A stretch of 64,000 nt of DNA from Aliamphritea spongicola (GTDB lineage: Bacteria > Pseudomonadota > Gammaproteobacteria > Pseudomonadales > Balneatricaceae): NCBI GenBank assembly GCA_024347235.1, contig AP025283.1:2542001-2606000 (forward strand), in the 5' to 3' direction. Of this stretch, positions 9,988-20,684 are shown piece by piece. Each line of letters starts with the position of its first letter. Position 1 is the stretch's first letter. Under the pieces are notes generated by a model, which saw only the letters and a list, made by a program, of their open reading frames with translations, was not told where the DNA came from and searched no databases. The translations under genes were made by a program, and so were the position numbers.

Positions 9988-10926
9988 ATGCGTATTGCTT
10001 TTCTGGGTATCGGCCTGATGGGACACCCCATGGCAACCAATCTGCTGAACGCAGGATTCAGCGTCATCGTCTGGAACCGCACTGCCAGTAAAGCCGAGGC
10101 CCTGCGCCAGCACGGCGCAGAAATTGCCGACACGCCAGCCGGTGCAGTGAAACAGGCTGACATCGTGATTTCCATGCTGGAAAACGGTCCGATCGTAGAT
10201 GACGTTTTATTACAGCAGGCGGGCATCAGCAGCTTTAAGCCTGACGCCACAGTCATAGATATGAGCTCCATTCCTCCGGAAATGGCCAAACAACACGCAG
10301 CCACATTTCAGTCAGCCGGCATCAACTATCTTGATGCTCCGGTATCCGGAGGAACCGTCGGCGCCGCGCAGGCTACCCTGTCGATTATGGCTGGCGGCAA
10401 TAAACAGACATTTGATGCGGCACAGCCGGTATTTGATGCGCTGGGTAAATCCACCTACATCGGCCCGGCCGGTTCCGGGCAGCTGGCCAAATGCGCCAAC
10501 CAGGCCATTGTTGGTATTACCATTGGCGCCGTCTCTGAAGCCCTGTTACTGGCCGCTGAAGGCGGTGCAGATCCGGCGGCCGTCAGAGAAGCACTGATGG
10601 GCGGCTTTGCCAGCAGCAGAATCCTTGAGCTTCATGGCCAGCGTATGATCGACCGGCAGTTCAATCCCGGAGCTACTTCGCGGGTACAACTGAAAGACCT
10701 GCGGACAATTCTCGACACTGCCAGAGCAGAGTCACTGACCCTGCCCCTTTCCCAGCGGGTATATGAGCAATACCAGGAAATGGTTAGCAAAGGTTTTGAA
10801 GAAGTAGATCACAGCGGCTTATTGCTGCAGCTTGAAGCACTGAACCAGCCAGCCCGTCTGAACGATAAGCCCACATCAGCCCCTGCGGTTACACCCAGAT
10901 ATAACATGGAGCACCAGGATGCCTGA
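9988..10926 (+). CDS. 2-hydroxy-3-oxopropionate (tartronate semialdehyde) reductase-type dehydrogenase
   Basis: Beta-hydroxyacid dehydrogenase, 312 aa, frame intact. Rossmann motif FLGIGLMGHPMATNLLNAG, NRT after beta-2, DAPVSGGTVGAAQATLSIMAGG and GSGQLAKCANQAIVG with the catalytic lysine. The gene overlaps the next one, a hydroxypyruvate isomerase, by 8 bases (start at 10919), which points to joint glyoxylate/glycerate metabolism as in glxR-hyi operons. Alternative substrates such as 3-hydroxyisobutyrate remain possible; neighbouring context is what favours tartronate semialdehyde. Confidence 0.85.
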   Translation: MRIAFLGIGLMGHPMATNLLNAGFSVIVWNRTASKAEALRQHGAEIADTPAGAVKQADIVISMLENGPIVDDVLLQQAGISSFKPDATVIDMSSIPPEMAKQHAATFQSAGINYLDAPVSGGTVGAAQATLSIMAGGNKQTFDAAQPVFDALGKSTYIGPAGSGQLAKCANQAIVGITIGAVSEALLLAAEGGADPAAVREALMGGFASSRILELHGQRMIDRQFNPGATSRVQLKDLRTILDTARAESLTLPLSQRVYEQYQEMVSKGFEEVDHSGLLLQLEALNQPARLNDKPTSAPAVTPRYNMEHQDA

Positions 10927-11691
10927 TTTTGCTGTCAATCTGAACATGCTCTTTACTGAGTTGCCGCTGAAACAACGCTTTCGTGCCGCAGCCGAGGCCG
11001 GGTTTCAAAAGGTTGAAATACAATTCCCTTATGAACTGAGCATTGCAGAAATAAAAGAAGAGCTGGAACAGCATAAGCTGGAGCTGATACTGATTAATGC
11101 CCCTGCCGGTGACTGGGCAGCCGGAGAACGGGGAATTGCCTGCCATCCGGACAGAATTGATGAACAACAGCAAGGGGTTGCCAAAGCAATTCGCTATGCA
11201 ACAGCCCTGAACTGCAAAAAATTAATTTACTGGCGGGCATTACTCCCCAAAATAGTGAAAAAGCCCAAGTAAAATCAACATTTATCCGTAATCTATACGA
11301 TACGGCTGTAGCATGTGATACAGAAGGTATTAGCCTGGTCAGTGAAGCGATAAATACTCAGGATATTCCTGGTTTTCCTCAACACCAGCGACCAGGCATG
11401 GCAGCTGTTTGCTGAGGTTGGACATGCCAATCTGAAACTGCAGTTTGATATTTATCATATGCAGATTATGCAGGGAATCTGATTAAGACCCTGCAGGAAA
11501 ACATTGACCGGATTGGCCACATACAGTTTGCAGATGTACCTGGCCGTCATGAACCAGGTACCGGTGAAATTAACTTCACCAATGTTTTCAATGCAATAGA
11601 CGCGACATCTTATGCTGGATCTGTCAGTCTTGAATATATACCACTGGCCGGTACCCTCACGGGGCTCAGTTGGTTAAATCAATCAAAATAA
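10919..11691 (+). CDS. hyi: hydroxypyruvate isomerase family protein (frame interrupted)
   Basis: TIM-barrel sugar-phosphate-isomerase-like protein. It starts MPDFAVNLNMLFTELPL, as Hyi does, followed by EAGFQKVEIQFPYE, LILINAPAGDWAAGERGIAC, ALNCKKLILLAGITP, LVSEAINTQDIPGFF, LQFDIYHMQIMQGNL, IGHIQFADVPGRHEPGTGEINF and VSLEYIPLA. It interconverts hydroxypyruvate and tartronate semialdehyde. Frameshifts near 11225, 11370 and 11462 fragment the frame. The start overlaps the upstream reductase, so the two are probably translationally coupled. Confidence 0.85.
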
Positions 11692-11706
11692 GGTTGTAGG
11701 TGAACT

Positions 11707-12245
11707 ATGAGTTTAGAAGAAGCCACGAAACACCTTCAGGAACTGGAGCAGTTAAGTGACTCCGAACTGGAGAAAAAGGCCAAACTCAGGAAGAAATGAA
11801 GCAATGGGCTACTTTTACCGTAGCTGAAGAGCTTTATGGCATTGATGTAATGCAGGTTAAGGAAGTTCTGCGTTATACCGAGATCACCCCTGTTCCGGGT
11901 TCATTGCCTGGCATTCTGGGCATCATTAACCTGCGGGGTAATGTCGTCACAGTTATCAGCACCCGCGATCTGTTCAACCTGCCAGCTTCTGACATCAACA
12001 ACGATACCCGGGTCGTGGTAGCAGAGTTTGATGATGAAGAAGTTATCGGCATGCTGGTGGACGGTGTTGATGAGGTTATCAACCTGCCAATCAGTGAAGT
12101 TGACCGCGCGCCGAACCTGGGCCGCGACGAAACCGCCCGCCATTACGTACAGGGCGTATGCTACCGGGATGAACAACTTATCATCCTGCTGGATCTGGCT
12201 AAAATGCTGTCAGGTTACCGCAGCCTGAGCCCTGATTACGCCTAA
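11707..12245 (+). CDS. CheW-domain chemotaxis coupling protein (frame interrupted near the start)
   Basis: CheW-like protein of about 180 aa. A short N-terminal helix (MSLEEATKHLQELEQLS) precedes the CheW domain: WATFTVAEELYGIDVMQVKEVLRY, then GSLPGILGIINLRGNVVTVI and DTRVVVAEFDDEEVIGMLVDGVDEV. A one-base deletion near 11777 separates the ATG at 11707 from the main frame. CheW proteins couple receptors to CheA. Here the gene stands alone between hyi and a PAS-type receptor, with its own terminator; no cheA is in the window. Confidence 0.88.
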
Positions 12246-12266
12246 TCAGAACACGGCTACATCATT

Positions 12267-12295
12267 AAACCCCTGCCCTTTGGCCAGGGGTTTTT
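12267..12295 (+). terminator. intrinsic terminator after cheW-like gene
   Basis: Stem AACCCCTG / CAGGGGTT with loop CCCTTTGGC-type and a T-run. It separates the coupling protein from the downstream receptor gene. Confidence 0.85.
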
Positions 12296-12527
12296 ATTGC
12301 TTCAAAATTACCTTTATTTAGCGTTTTCCAGCACACCACCGACACCACTTAATCTCATCATGACTGTAAGCTGAATAATTAGTCGTAGATATCATCATTT
12401 TGGTGATAATTGCTTTGCTTATTAGTTAATCTAATATTACTCTTCCGCCATTTTCAGACACAAGTAACGTGTATGTACATTACCCGGCAAGCCCCATCCG
12501 CCGGTGCTTTGCGAGGAGATATCCAGG

Positions 12528-14070
12528 TTGACCAGTAACACCGAACGCCAGTACTCAGCATCCACCCGACTGATATCCACCACGGACCTTGATGGTCGGA
12601 TTACATATGCTAATCAGGATTTTGTTGATGTATCCGGCTACAGCCTGGAAGAACTGGTCGGACAACACCACAATGTAGTCCGTCACAGCGATATGCCTAA
12701 AGCCGCATTTGCCGATTTATGGCAACACCTGAAACAGGATCAACCCTGGATGGGCCTGGTAAAAACCGTTGCAAGAATGGTGATCATTACTGGGTAAGGG
12801 CCTTTGTCACGCCTATTTACGATAAACACGGCACCAAAATCGGCTACCAGTCTGTACGTACCCGCCCAAGCGAGGAAGAAAAACAACTGGCCACCCGGCT
12901 TTACAAACGCCTGAATAACGATTCCAGAGTATCCTTCACACGACAAAGCCTGATGGTAAAAATAGGCGCTACCCTGCTGGCAGGCATTGCCGTGGCAGGC
13001 TCTGTCAGCTTTATGCCGCTGGATACCACCGGCAAGCTGTTCGTTCTGACAGCAACCACCGGCGCCGTAGGCTATACGGCTTTCCGCCTGCTGAGCCCGC
13101 TGCAAAAGCTGCTAAACAATTCCCGTGAGGTGTACGACAACCCCGTCGCACAACTTGCAATGACCGGTCGCATGGACGAAACCGGCGCTGTTGAAGTCGC
13201 AATGCGAATGCAAAAGCACAGCTGCGTACCATTACCGGACGGATTGAAGATGCCATCGGCACACTGGACGGCGTCATGCATACCACCCGGGATGCTCTGA
13301 TCAAAACCAGCTTTGGTATCGAGCAGCAAAACAATGAAACCGACATGCTGGCCGCCGCAGCTGAACAGATGTCGGCCAGCGCCGATGAAATAGCGGCCAA
13401 CACCCGCCAGACGTCCGATGAAACCCAGCGGGTCGTTACCCAGACACAGTCTGGCAAAAACATCATCAACACCATGCACAACAGCATTGAAGAGCTGGTT
13501 GCCGATGTCAGCACGGCCTCTCAGTCATCAGAGCAACTGCGTACCCAGGCACAGGAAATTGGTGCAACCATCAGCATTATTGACGATATTGCAGATCAGA
13601 CTAACCTGCTGTCACTGAATGCGGCCATCGAAGCCGCACGGGCCGGCGAACACGGCCGCGGATTCGCGGTGGTTGCGGACGAAGTCCGGGCGCTTGCTCA
13701 ACGCACTCAGGAGTTCACCGGCGAAATACATCAAACCATCGACGGTATTCAGAAGCAGGTTAACATCACTGTCGAAACCATGGAGCAGAGCCAGCAGAAA
13801 GCTCAGAACAGTATCGACCAGGCACTGCAGGCAAATCAGGCATTTGAAGACGTGGCGACCTCCATCGATACGATCTCTCAGGGTACCTATCAGATCGCCA
13901 GCGCAGCGGGCCAGCAAAGCGCGGCTGCCACAGAAGTCAGCAACAGCATTATGTCGATACGCACAGTTTCAGAACAAAGCAGCGAATCCGTCAGCCAGAC
14001 AACCGACGCCAGTGAAGAACTAGCGACGCTGGTGGCAGATCTTTCCCAAATCGTCAGCCGGATAAAATAA
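12528..14070 (+). CDS. PAS-domain methyl-accepting chemotaxis protein, Aer-like (frame interrupted)
   Basis: Start assigned to TTG 12528, nine bases after GAGGAG. The PAS domain ([41 protein letters not shown] region) is of the Aer type, which binds FAD and senses redox or oxygen, followed by [13 protein letters not shown]. Two short hydrophobic segments follow ([19 protein letters not shown] and [19 protein letters not shown]), then a cytoplasmic signalling domain with the hairpin tip [20 protein letters not shown] and [16 protein letters not shown]. No periplasmic domain exists. Frameshifts lie near 12770 and 13215. It ends in a bidirectional terminator. The upstream 280-base gap (12246-12527) holds only the cheW terminator and the presumed promoter. 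Confidence 0.9.
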
Positions 14071-14086
14071 CTGCCTGAACAAACAG

Positions 14087-14112
14087 AAACGGCCGCAAAA
14101 GCGGCCGTTTTT
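14087..14112. terminator. bidirectional intrinsic terminator
   Basis: Stem AACGGCCGC / GCGGCCGTT with an AAAA loop, preceded by A-rich and followed by T-rich sequence. It lies between the convergent receptor gene and yjbQ. Confidence 0.88.
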
Positions 14113-14131
14113 AATTTCAGATCACTGCTCT

Positions 14132-14538
14132 CTAACCACCGATATGCACTGCGATACTGCGGCGATGGCTGCCATGGCGATGCTCCCAACAAAACACGCC
14201 CTGCCAGGTCCCCAGCATCAGCCTCCCTCCCTGAACCGGTACCGACAGACTGGTTGCCGTCAGCGCCGCTTTGATATGCGCAGGCATATCATCAGCCCCT
14301 CAAAGATATGGGTATACAGTGAGTCATTTTCCGGTACTAATCTGTTCAGCCAGCGCTCCAGATCATGCTGGGCACTGGGATCTGCATTTTCCTGAATGCA
14401 CAGGCTGGCACTGGTGTGCCGGATCATAATGGTGCACAGCCCCTCTGAAATACCACTGCGGCTCACCAGCGCAGCAAGCTGTTCCGTAAATTCATATAAC
14501 CCCTGACCACGGGTATTAATGTCCAGTGTTGTTACCAT
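14132..14538 (-). CDS. yjbQ: YjbQ/UPF0047 family protein (frame interrupted)
   Basis: Beta-sandwich trimeric protein family with weak thiamine-phosphate synthase activity in E. coli YjbQ. The first segment reads MVTTLDINTRGQGLYEFTEQL, then GLCTIMIRHTSASLCIQENADPS; after a frameshift near 14290 it continues DDMPAHIKAALTATSLSVPV, LMLGTWQGVFCWEHR and SIAVHIGG. The histidines of IRHTSAS, DDMPAHIK and EHR are the putative metal site. Length of about 135 aa is normal. Confidence 0.88.
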
Positions 14539-14581
14539 TTACCTTACCTGTACCGCCTGTTATATGCGGCAAGCATACAGC

Positions 14582-15523
14582 TCAGCGGGCCGGCACACCA
14601 GTTACAACGCGCAGCTTCTCAAGCCAGGCGATTGCGGCGACGGTGATTACGCAACCGATCAGTTGCAACGGTAACAGCACCTCCCCAACCACAACCAGGC
14701 AAACAACAGCGTCATTGCCGGTCCGGCCAGAGCAACCCTGCTGGCCCGTTCTGCACTGGCTAGACGAATAGCTTCGTGCATTAGCAAAAACGGCAACACC
14801 GTACACAACACCGCAATTAAAGCACTCCACATCACACCTTCTGCGCTGTAACTCAGATCAGGGCTGCCCTGGAACAGATAGAACACAATCATCAGCAATA
14901 AAATAAAACTGCCGCTGGCTGCTGAAAACAGCGCTGAAGACATATATTTCATCACTCGCTGGCTATACACCAGATAGACAGCATAAGACATGGCAGCCAC
15001 CATAGCCCAACTAATACCCTCTGCCTGGTTCACATTGCTCTCAAGACTTGTTCCGGCACCGCCCTGAAACATCACCGTTACCAGGCCCGCATAGGCCAGT
15101 AACAGTGCCAGTATCTGTAACCCTCCTGGTATAGCCCGGTTCAGCCCGGCATTAATAAGCACAACAAAGACAGGAAAAGTAAACAGGATCAGGCGGGATA
15201 GTCCGGCATCAATCAGTACAAGCGCCTGAAAATCCGCATAGGTCGCTGAAAAACAACGCACTGGCAATCATTAACTGCTTTACCTGCCGCATTTTCGGCA
15301 TGGCTGCAACGGACTCTCCAGCCGGTTTTGCTTTGCCCCGTGAGTAGCCATACCACAACCAGAACAGAGGCACGGCCAAACCAAAGCGCAGTAGAAGCAA
15401 TACCGTTACATCCGTTCCCGCCGCATAGACAAACTTGGCCAGTATCCCCTTAAGCGACAATGCCGCTGTCGCGATTAATATCATCAACAAAGCCTGCTGC
15501 TCTGCTGTCTGTATTGCTTTCAT
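14582..15523 (-). CDS. EamA/DMT-superfamily exporter (frame interrupted)
   Basis: A ten-helix drug/metabolite transporter with two EamA repeats. The start chosen is ATG 15523 (MKAIQTAEQQALLM). Repeat 1 contains LLMILIATAALSLKGILAKF and LRFGLAVPLFWLWYG; after a frameshift near 15240 comes YADFQALVLIDAGLSRLILF. Repeat 2 has GISWAMVAAMSYAVYLVYSQR, AVLCTVLPFLLMHEAIRLA and, after another frameshift near 14690, GEVLLPLQLIGCVITVAAIAWL. It is divergent from a LysR regulator at 15641, which probably controls it. Substrate unknown. Confidence 0.85.
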
Positions 15524-15640
15524 CAGAAAATTTTCCGGATTCAGTGAATGTGTCCGGATATTATTTGCGCGCACGTCACATAAATCGATATCATGACTTA
15601 TCTATCAGATATTACATATTTGCATATCTAAGTCATAATC

Positions 15641-16549
15641 ATGGACTCAAAACACTTACGAAGCTTTCTGCACATTGCTGAATTGGGCAGCCTTAGCCAG
15701 GCCGCTGCCCGGCTGGATATCAGTCAGCCCGCACTCAGCCGCCAGCTCAAAGCACTTGAAGATTCTGCCGGCTCACGCCTGCTGCACCGGACAGGTCGCG
15801 GAGTACAACTCACGGAAGCCGGTGAGATACTGGCTGAACGGGCACGCATTATTATTGATGAAATGGAAAAGCTCAGCAGCGAGCTGGCCGGCTTACAGGG
15901 TGAAGTGCGTGGCGCCCTGTGTATCGGCTTTCCCCCAACAGCAGGAAGCCGGCTTGCCGGACCGGTCGTTGAAGCATTTCACAAACGCTATCCAAACGTG
16001 CAGTTACGGGTCGTACAGCTACTTTCAGGGGCACTGGAACGTGCGTTACTGGAAGAACGTATTGATATGGGTATCCTCTACAAAGGCGCCCTCAGCGCAA
16101 ACCTGAGCACTGAACTGCTCTGGCAAGAGTCCATGCAGCTGATTGCCCCGCCCGACACGCACCCGATTAACGGTGATTATCCGGAAATACAGGGCAATGA
16201 AATATCACTGACCGATGCACTGAAACTTCCGCAGATTCTACCCAACCGCCCTCACGGTCTGCGGGCATTACTTGAAAGGGAAGCGTTCCGGAACAATCAG
16301 CCCCTGAATACAGTCATCGAAGCTGAATCCATGCAGATTCAGATTGAGCTTGCCCGACGGGGGCTTGGCTATACGGTGATGCCAGAAGGCATAAAACTGC
16401 CTGAAGAAGTACGTACGCTGAAAATCAGCAAGCCAGGCCTGCAACGGCAATGCCTGCTGGCCTGGTCAAAGGATCATCCGCTGAGTAATGCAGGTAAAGC
16501 GATGCGAACCATCCTGCAGCAGCACATTGAGGATATCAAAGCCGGCTGA
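15641..16549 (+). CDS. LysR-family transcriptional regulator
   Basis: 302 aa, frame intact. The N-terminal winged helix (LRSFLHIAELGSLSQAAARL, ISQPALSRQLKALED) is canonical, followed by a substrate-binding domain that starts GALCIGFPPTAGS. It is similar in layout to Cbl/NAC/CynR-type LysR proteins of the nitrogen-assimilation group. The divergent arrangement with the DMT exporter, with 117 bases between the starts, makes that exporter the likely target. The intergenic region contains an AT-rich palindrome-like stretch (ATATCATGACTTATCTATCAG area) that may hold the operator. Confidence 0.9.
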   Translation: MDSKHLRSFLHIAELGSLSQAAARLDISQPALSRQLKALEDSAGSRLLHRTGRGVQLTEAGEILAERARIIIDEMEKLSSELAGLQGEVRGALCIGFPPTAGSRLAGPVVEAFHKRYPNVQLRVVQLLSGALERALLEERIDMGILYKGALSANLSTELLWQESMQLIAPPDTHPINGDYPEIQGNEISLTDALKLPQILPNRPHGLRALLEREAFRNNQPLNTVIEAESMQIQIELARRGLGYTVMPEGIKLPEEVRTLKISKPGLQRQCLLAWSKDHPLSNAGKAMRTILQQHIEDIKAG

Positions 16550-16575
16550 ATGTACCGGCACAGAATATTTCGAGG

Positions 16576-17349
16576 TTAATCAGCCGCCCGGCTGAACAGC
16601 CGATAGAAGTTATCCGTGGTGATTCGCGCCACATCTTCGACACGCAAGCCTTTAATATCAGCAATGCATTGCGCGACTTCAGCCACATAAGCCGGTTCAT
16701 TTTGCTTACCCCGGTACGGCACCGGTGCCAGATAGGGTGAATCTGTTTCGATCAGCATCTTATCCAGCGGCGTCTGCTTCACAACTTCGCGGAGCTCAGC
16801 GGCATTTTTAAAGGTAATAATGCCGGAGAAAGACAACAGATAATTCATATCCAGCGCCTGCCGCCCCATATCCCAGCTTTCAGTAAAACAATGCAGAACA
16901 CCGCCTACTTCAAAGTCAGCATGGTGCCGGAGAATATCCAGAGTATCCTGGCGTGCATCCCGGGTATGCACGATAACAGGAGTTTACTTACCTTTGCCGC
17001 ATCCAGATGATTAATAAAGCTTTGCTGCTGGATCTCAACAGTATCCTGCTGATAAAAATAATCCAGCCCGGTTTCCCCAGCGCGACCACTTTCGGCAATT
17101 CTGCTTTAGCCAGCAACTCATCTACCGTAACCGGTGATTCTGCAGTATTCAGTGGATGCACCCCACTGAAGCGTATACCTGATCAAGCCCGGCAATCTGA
17201 TCATACATCGGTGTAAAGTTCTGCATATCAACACAGACACACAGCATTTTGCTGACCTGACGCTCAGCGGCGCTCGTCAATACACGGGAAAGGGTATCGC
17301 CAGAGGAGAAATCCAGTTTATCTAAGTGGCAATGGGAATCTACAAACAT
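16576..17349 (-). CDS. tatD: TatD-family metal-dependent hydrolase/DNase (frame interrupted)
   Basis: TIM-barrel metal hydrolase of the TatD/YcfH group. The N-terminus MFVDSHCHLDKLDF holds the H-x-H metal pair; later motifs are VIVHTRDARQDTLDIL, GGVLHCFTESWDM and the catalytic ETDSPYLAPVPYRGKQNEP. Frameshifts near 17155 and 16985 (and possibly near 17060) break the frame. It is the last gene of the tmk-holB-pilZ-tatD run, which is the normal gammaproteobacterial order (YcfH position). Confidence 0.9.
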
Positions 17350-17466
17350 CGGACCTGATCACAACATGGGAAAAAGTGCCGGCATTGTAAGGGAAAAGAC
17401 ACAGAAAGTAAGCAGCAAAATAGTGCTTAAAGGGAGAAATGCGTGGCTGCAATATTATACAGCACA

Positions 17467-17816
17467 CTACATAGTGTCAGTACGGCGACCGGAATTCAGA
17501 GCACCGGTCAGGTAGGTTTCAATCTTTCGTACCAGGGTTGAATCTTCCTGTGATAATTGAATGCCGATACCGGGAATACGTCCACCCTGGGCTGCACGGG
17601 GCGTTACCCAGACAACTTTTCCGGTAACCGGAATCTTGTCATCCTCTTCCATCAAGGTCAGCAGCATAAACACTTCTTCCCTAACTGATATGTCCGGGGA
17701 GTCGGAATAAACAGACCGCCGTTAACGATGAACGGCATGTAGGCCTTATACAAATCCTCTTTGGTATTGATCGATAATGACAATATGCCATGGCTCATGC
17801 GAGGAATTACTGACAT
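17467..17816 (-). CDS. pilZ: PilZ-domain protein, type IV pilus/holB-linked (frame interrupted)
   Basis: Reconstructed protein of about 116 aa starting MSVIPRMSHGILSLSI, with YMPFIVNGGLFIPTPRTYQLG, then VFMLLTLMEEDDKIPVTGKVVWVTP and GIGIQLSQED. This matches the short PilZ protein encoded between holB and tatD in Pseudomonas-like bacteria, needed for type IV pilus assembly. That class lacks the c-di-GMP-binding RxxxR and D/NxSxxG motifs, and I see none here. A one-base deletion lies near 17680. Confidence 0.85.
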
Positions 17817-17931
17817 CTGGCCAAAGTCTCCTGATCTGAATACTTATTCGAATACTGTCCTGTCCGGTGACGGTATGTAACAACCGCTCACCGTGCACAC
17901 AGCTTACTGCATTGGCTGCCAAGATTAAAGA

Positions 17932-18942
17932 TTAACGCAGGCTCTGCCAGCCGAACAGAAGCTTCTCTAACAGCAATTGCTTATTGGGATTTAACCGAAA
18001 CATCACAGACTTACGTGCTTCATGCACTTCATCCGCAAAGGCAAACAGCTGCTGCGGGTCAGCCCGGCGGGAAACCGCCAGCAACATATTCTGAACATCC
18101 CTGTGACGCAGCAGCTCAGTATCTTCCTGCCCGGCAGCCAGACGGGCAATATCATTCACCAGCCCGTAAAGCCAGGCCAGGATCAACTCCAGATCTTCTT
18201 TATGCAGGGCCTGCGCCACTTCAATGGTACTGCGGCGGTTTTTCAGGATATCAGCCAGACCGGCCAGCACCTTGCTCCGCAGCCCCAGATAATCCTGCTG
18301 CTTGTAAGCCATAGCCTGCAACGGAGAATTATGCGCAATACGCAACAGCTGTTCAGCATCCCGGGGTTCCATTTCCAGCTGAGTTGCCAACCACTGGGCA
18401 GCCATTTGTCCGTCAGGCGCCACACAGTCAACGCGCTGACAGCGACTCTTAATCGTCGGCATCACCTGACCTGAACGGTGGGTAATCAACAGCAGAACAG
18501 TATCCTTACCCGGCTCTTCCAGCATTTTTAGCAAGGCGTTAGCAGCATTCACATTCATGCTTTCCGCCGGATCAATAATCACCACCCGGTAGCCGCCCTG
18601 CTGGGCCGTCGAGTAAATAAACTCCGTAAGCTCACGGATCTGGTCAACCTTAATAGGCTTACCCGGCTCATCAGGCTGCAAATGGAACAAATCCGGATGA
18701 CCGCTGCTCTGCGCCAGCTCACAACTGCGGCAATGCCCACAGGCAGCGTCATTCTTTGGCGACTTACATAACAGATAACTGGCTGTTGCCATCGTAAAAC
18801 AGGCTTTACCGATCCCCTTAGGGCCGTTCACCATCAGCGCATGGGGTAACCGCCCCTGCTGCTTAAGGTTGCACAGATACTGCCAGCGCTCCTTAAGCCA
18901 GGGCAGCACTACCGGATGATCTTGCCAGAGCTCTTCACTCAT
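17932..18942 (-). CDS. holB: DNA polymerase III subunit delta'
   Basis: Clamp-loader subunit, 336 aa, frame intact. Walker A-like GPKGIGKACF, four zinc cysteines (CKSPKNDAACGHCRSC), DEPGKPIKVDQIRELTEF, Walker B-like VVIIDPAESMN, and the sensor/arginine-finger type sequence SRCQRV preceded by NALLKMLEEP. The order tmk-holB-pilZ-tatD is conserved. Ribosome site is seen just upstream of the ATG. Confidence 0.95.
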   Translation of the reverse strand: MSEELWQDHPVVLPWLKERWQYLCNLKQQGRLPHALMVNGPKGIGKACFTMATASYLLCKSPKNDAACGHCRSCELAQSSGHPDLFHLQPDEPGKPIKVDQIRELTEFIYSTAQQGGYRVVIIDPAESMNVNAANALLKMLEEPGKDTVLLLITHRSGQVMPTIKSRCQRVDCVAPDGQMAAQWLATQLEMEPRDAEQLLRIAHNSPLQAMAYKQQDYLGLRSKVLAGLADILKNRRSTIEVAQALHKEDLELILAWLYGLVNDIARLAAGQEDTELLRHRDVQNMLLAVSRRADPQQLFAFADEVHEARKSVMFRLNPNKQLLLEKLLFGWQSLR

Positions 18943-18966
18943 TTGGAATTCCTGCGAAATTATCTC

Positions 18967-19609
<643 letters not shown>

Positions 19610-19622
19610 ATACTTCCTTTGT

Positions 19623-20668
19623 TTATTCAGGTGCGGAACGGTATGACGCTTTACGCTTTAACTGATACTCACGTACCGCTTTGTTGTGCTGCTTAAGGGT
19701 AGCGGAGAACTGATGACTGCCATCCCCTTTGGCGACAAAGTACAGCCACTTTTCACCTTCCGGATGCAATGCAGCTTTAATGGCTTCACGGCCGACCATT
19801 GCAATCGGTGTTGGCGGCAATCCGGGGATTGTATAGGTGTTGTAAGGCGTAGGGGTACGTAAATCTTTTCGGCGGATGTTGCCTTTATATTTATCACCCA
19901 TACCATAAATAACGGTCGGGTCAGTCTGCAGGCGCATACCGATCTGCATCCGGCGCACAAACACCCCGGCAATCACCGGGCGCTCCGAACTCAAACCGGT
20001 TTCTTTTTCAACAATAGACGCCATGATAAGCGCCTCATAAGGATCCTTATAAGGTAAAACCTTACTTTCAAACTTTTCTGCGCGGGCCTGCCACTCTTCA
20101 GTCAGCACTTTTTCCTGCAACTGATAGGCTCTGCGTAACAAGTCCAGGTCCGTCATCCCACGCTGGAACTGATAAGTATTTGCCAGGAAGCGCCCCTCAG
20201 GATGTTGTCCTTCCAGCCCCAGCGCAGTCATCAGCTGCTCATCACTGAGACCATCGGTTTCATGAATCAGCACTTCGCTCTCAGCTAAACGCTGGCGCAA
20301 CTGCTTAAAGGTTGAACCTTCAATCAGGGTAAAGCGGTAGGAAATACTTTTGCCTTCTACCAGTTGAGCAACCAGCTGCCGCGGAGTAACACCTGGCTCA
20401 ATCTGATATTCGCCGGCTTTCAGCAGATGTCCAACCTTTTGCATACGTACATAAAACGCCATCCAGTCAGGTTTCGACAACAGCCCCTTTCAGCAAGCTC
20501 ACGCCCTACCCGCGGAAAGCTGCTTCCGGACTTAACCAGCACAATTTCCGGCTGATCAAGCTGCAAAGGCTCATCAAGATAACCATTAAGTGAACGCCAG
20601 CCAAAATAAAGCGCCAGAGCGACGACCGCCAGCGTTAACAGAAATGAAAAGGCGATTTTACGTAACAT
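19623..20668 (-). CDS. mltG: endolytic murein transglycosylase MltG (frame interrupted)
   Basis: YceG/MltG terminates nascent glycan strands in the inner membrane. A single N-terminal membrane anchor (IAFSFLLTLAVVALALYFGW) is followed by a LysM-like segment and the catalytic domain: LKAGEYQIEPGVTPRQLVAQL, PEGRFLANTYQF, and ALIMASIVEKETGL with the catalytic glutamate; then MRLQTDPTVIYGMGD, TPYNTYTIPGLPPTPIAM and FVAKGDGSHQFSATL. One deletion near 20485 splits the first 80 residues from the rest. It lies between pabC and tmk, its usual place. Confidence 0.93.
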
Positions 20669-20684
20669 ATACTTCCCGTTGTTA

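Noticed and set aside
10988..13105. Long minus-strand open frames opposite hyi, cheW and the chemoreceptor
   Set aside because: They are mirror frames of real genes with no ribosome sites or domain signatures.
14087..14112. Hairpin as a small regulatory RNA
   Set aside because: Symmetry and T-tracts on both strands at a convergent gene pair fit a simple bidirectional terminator.
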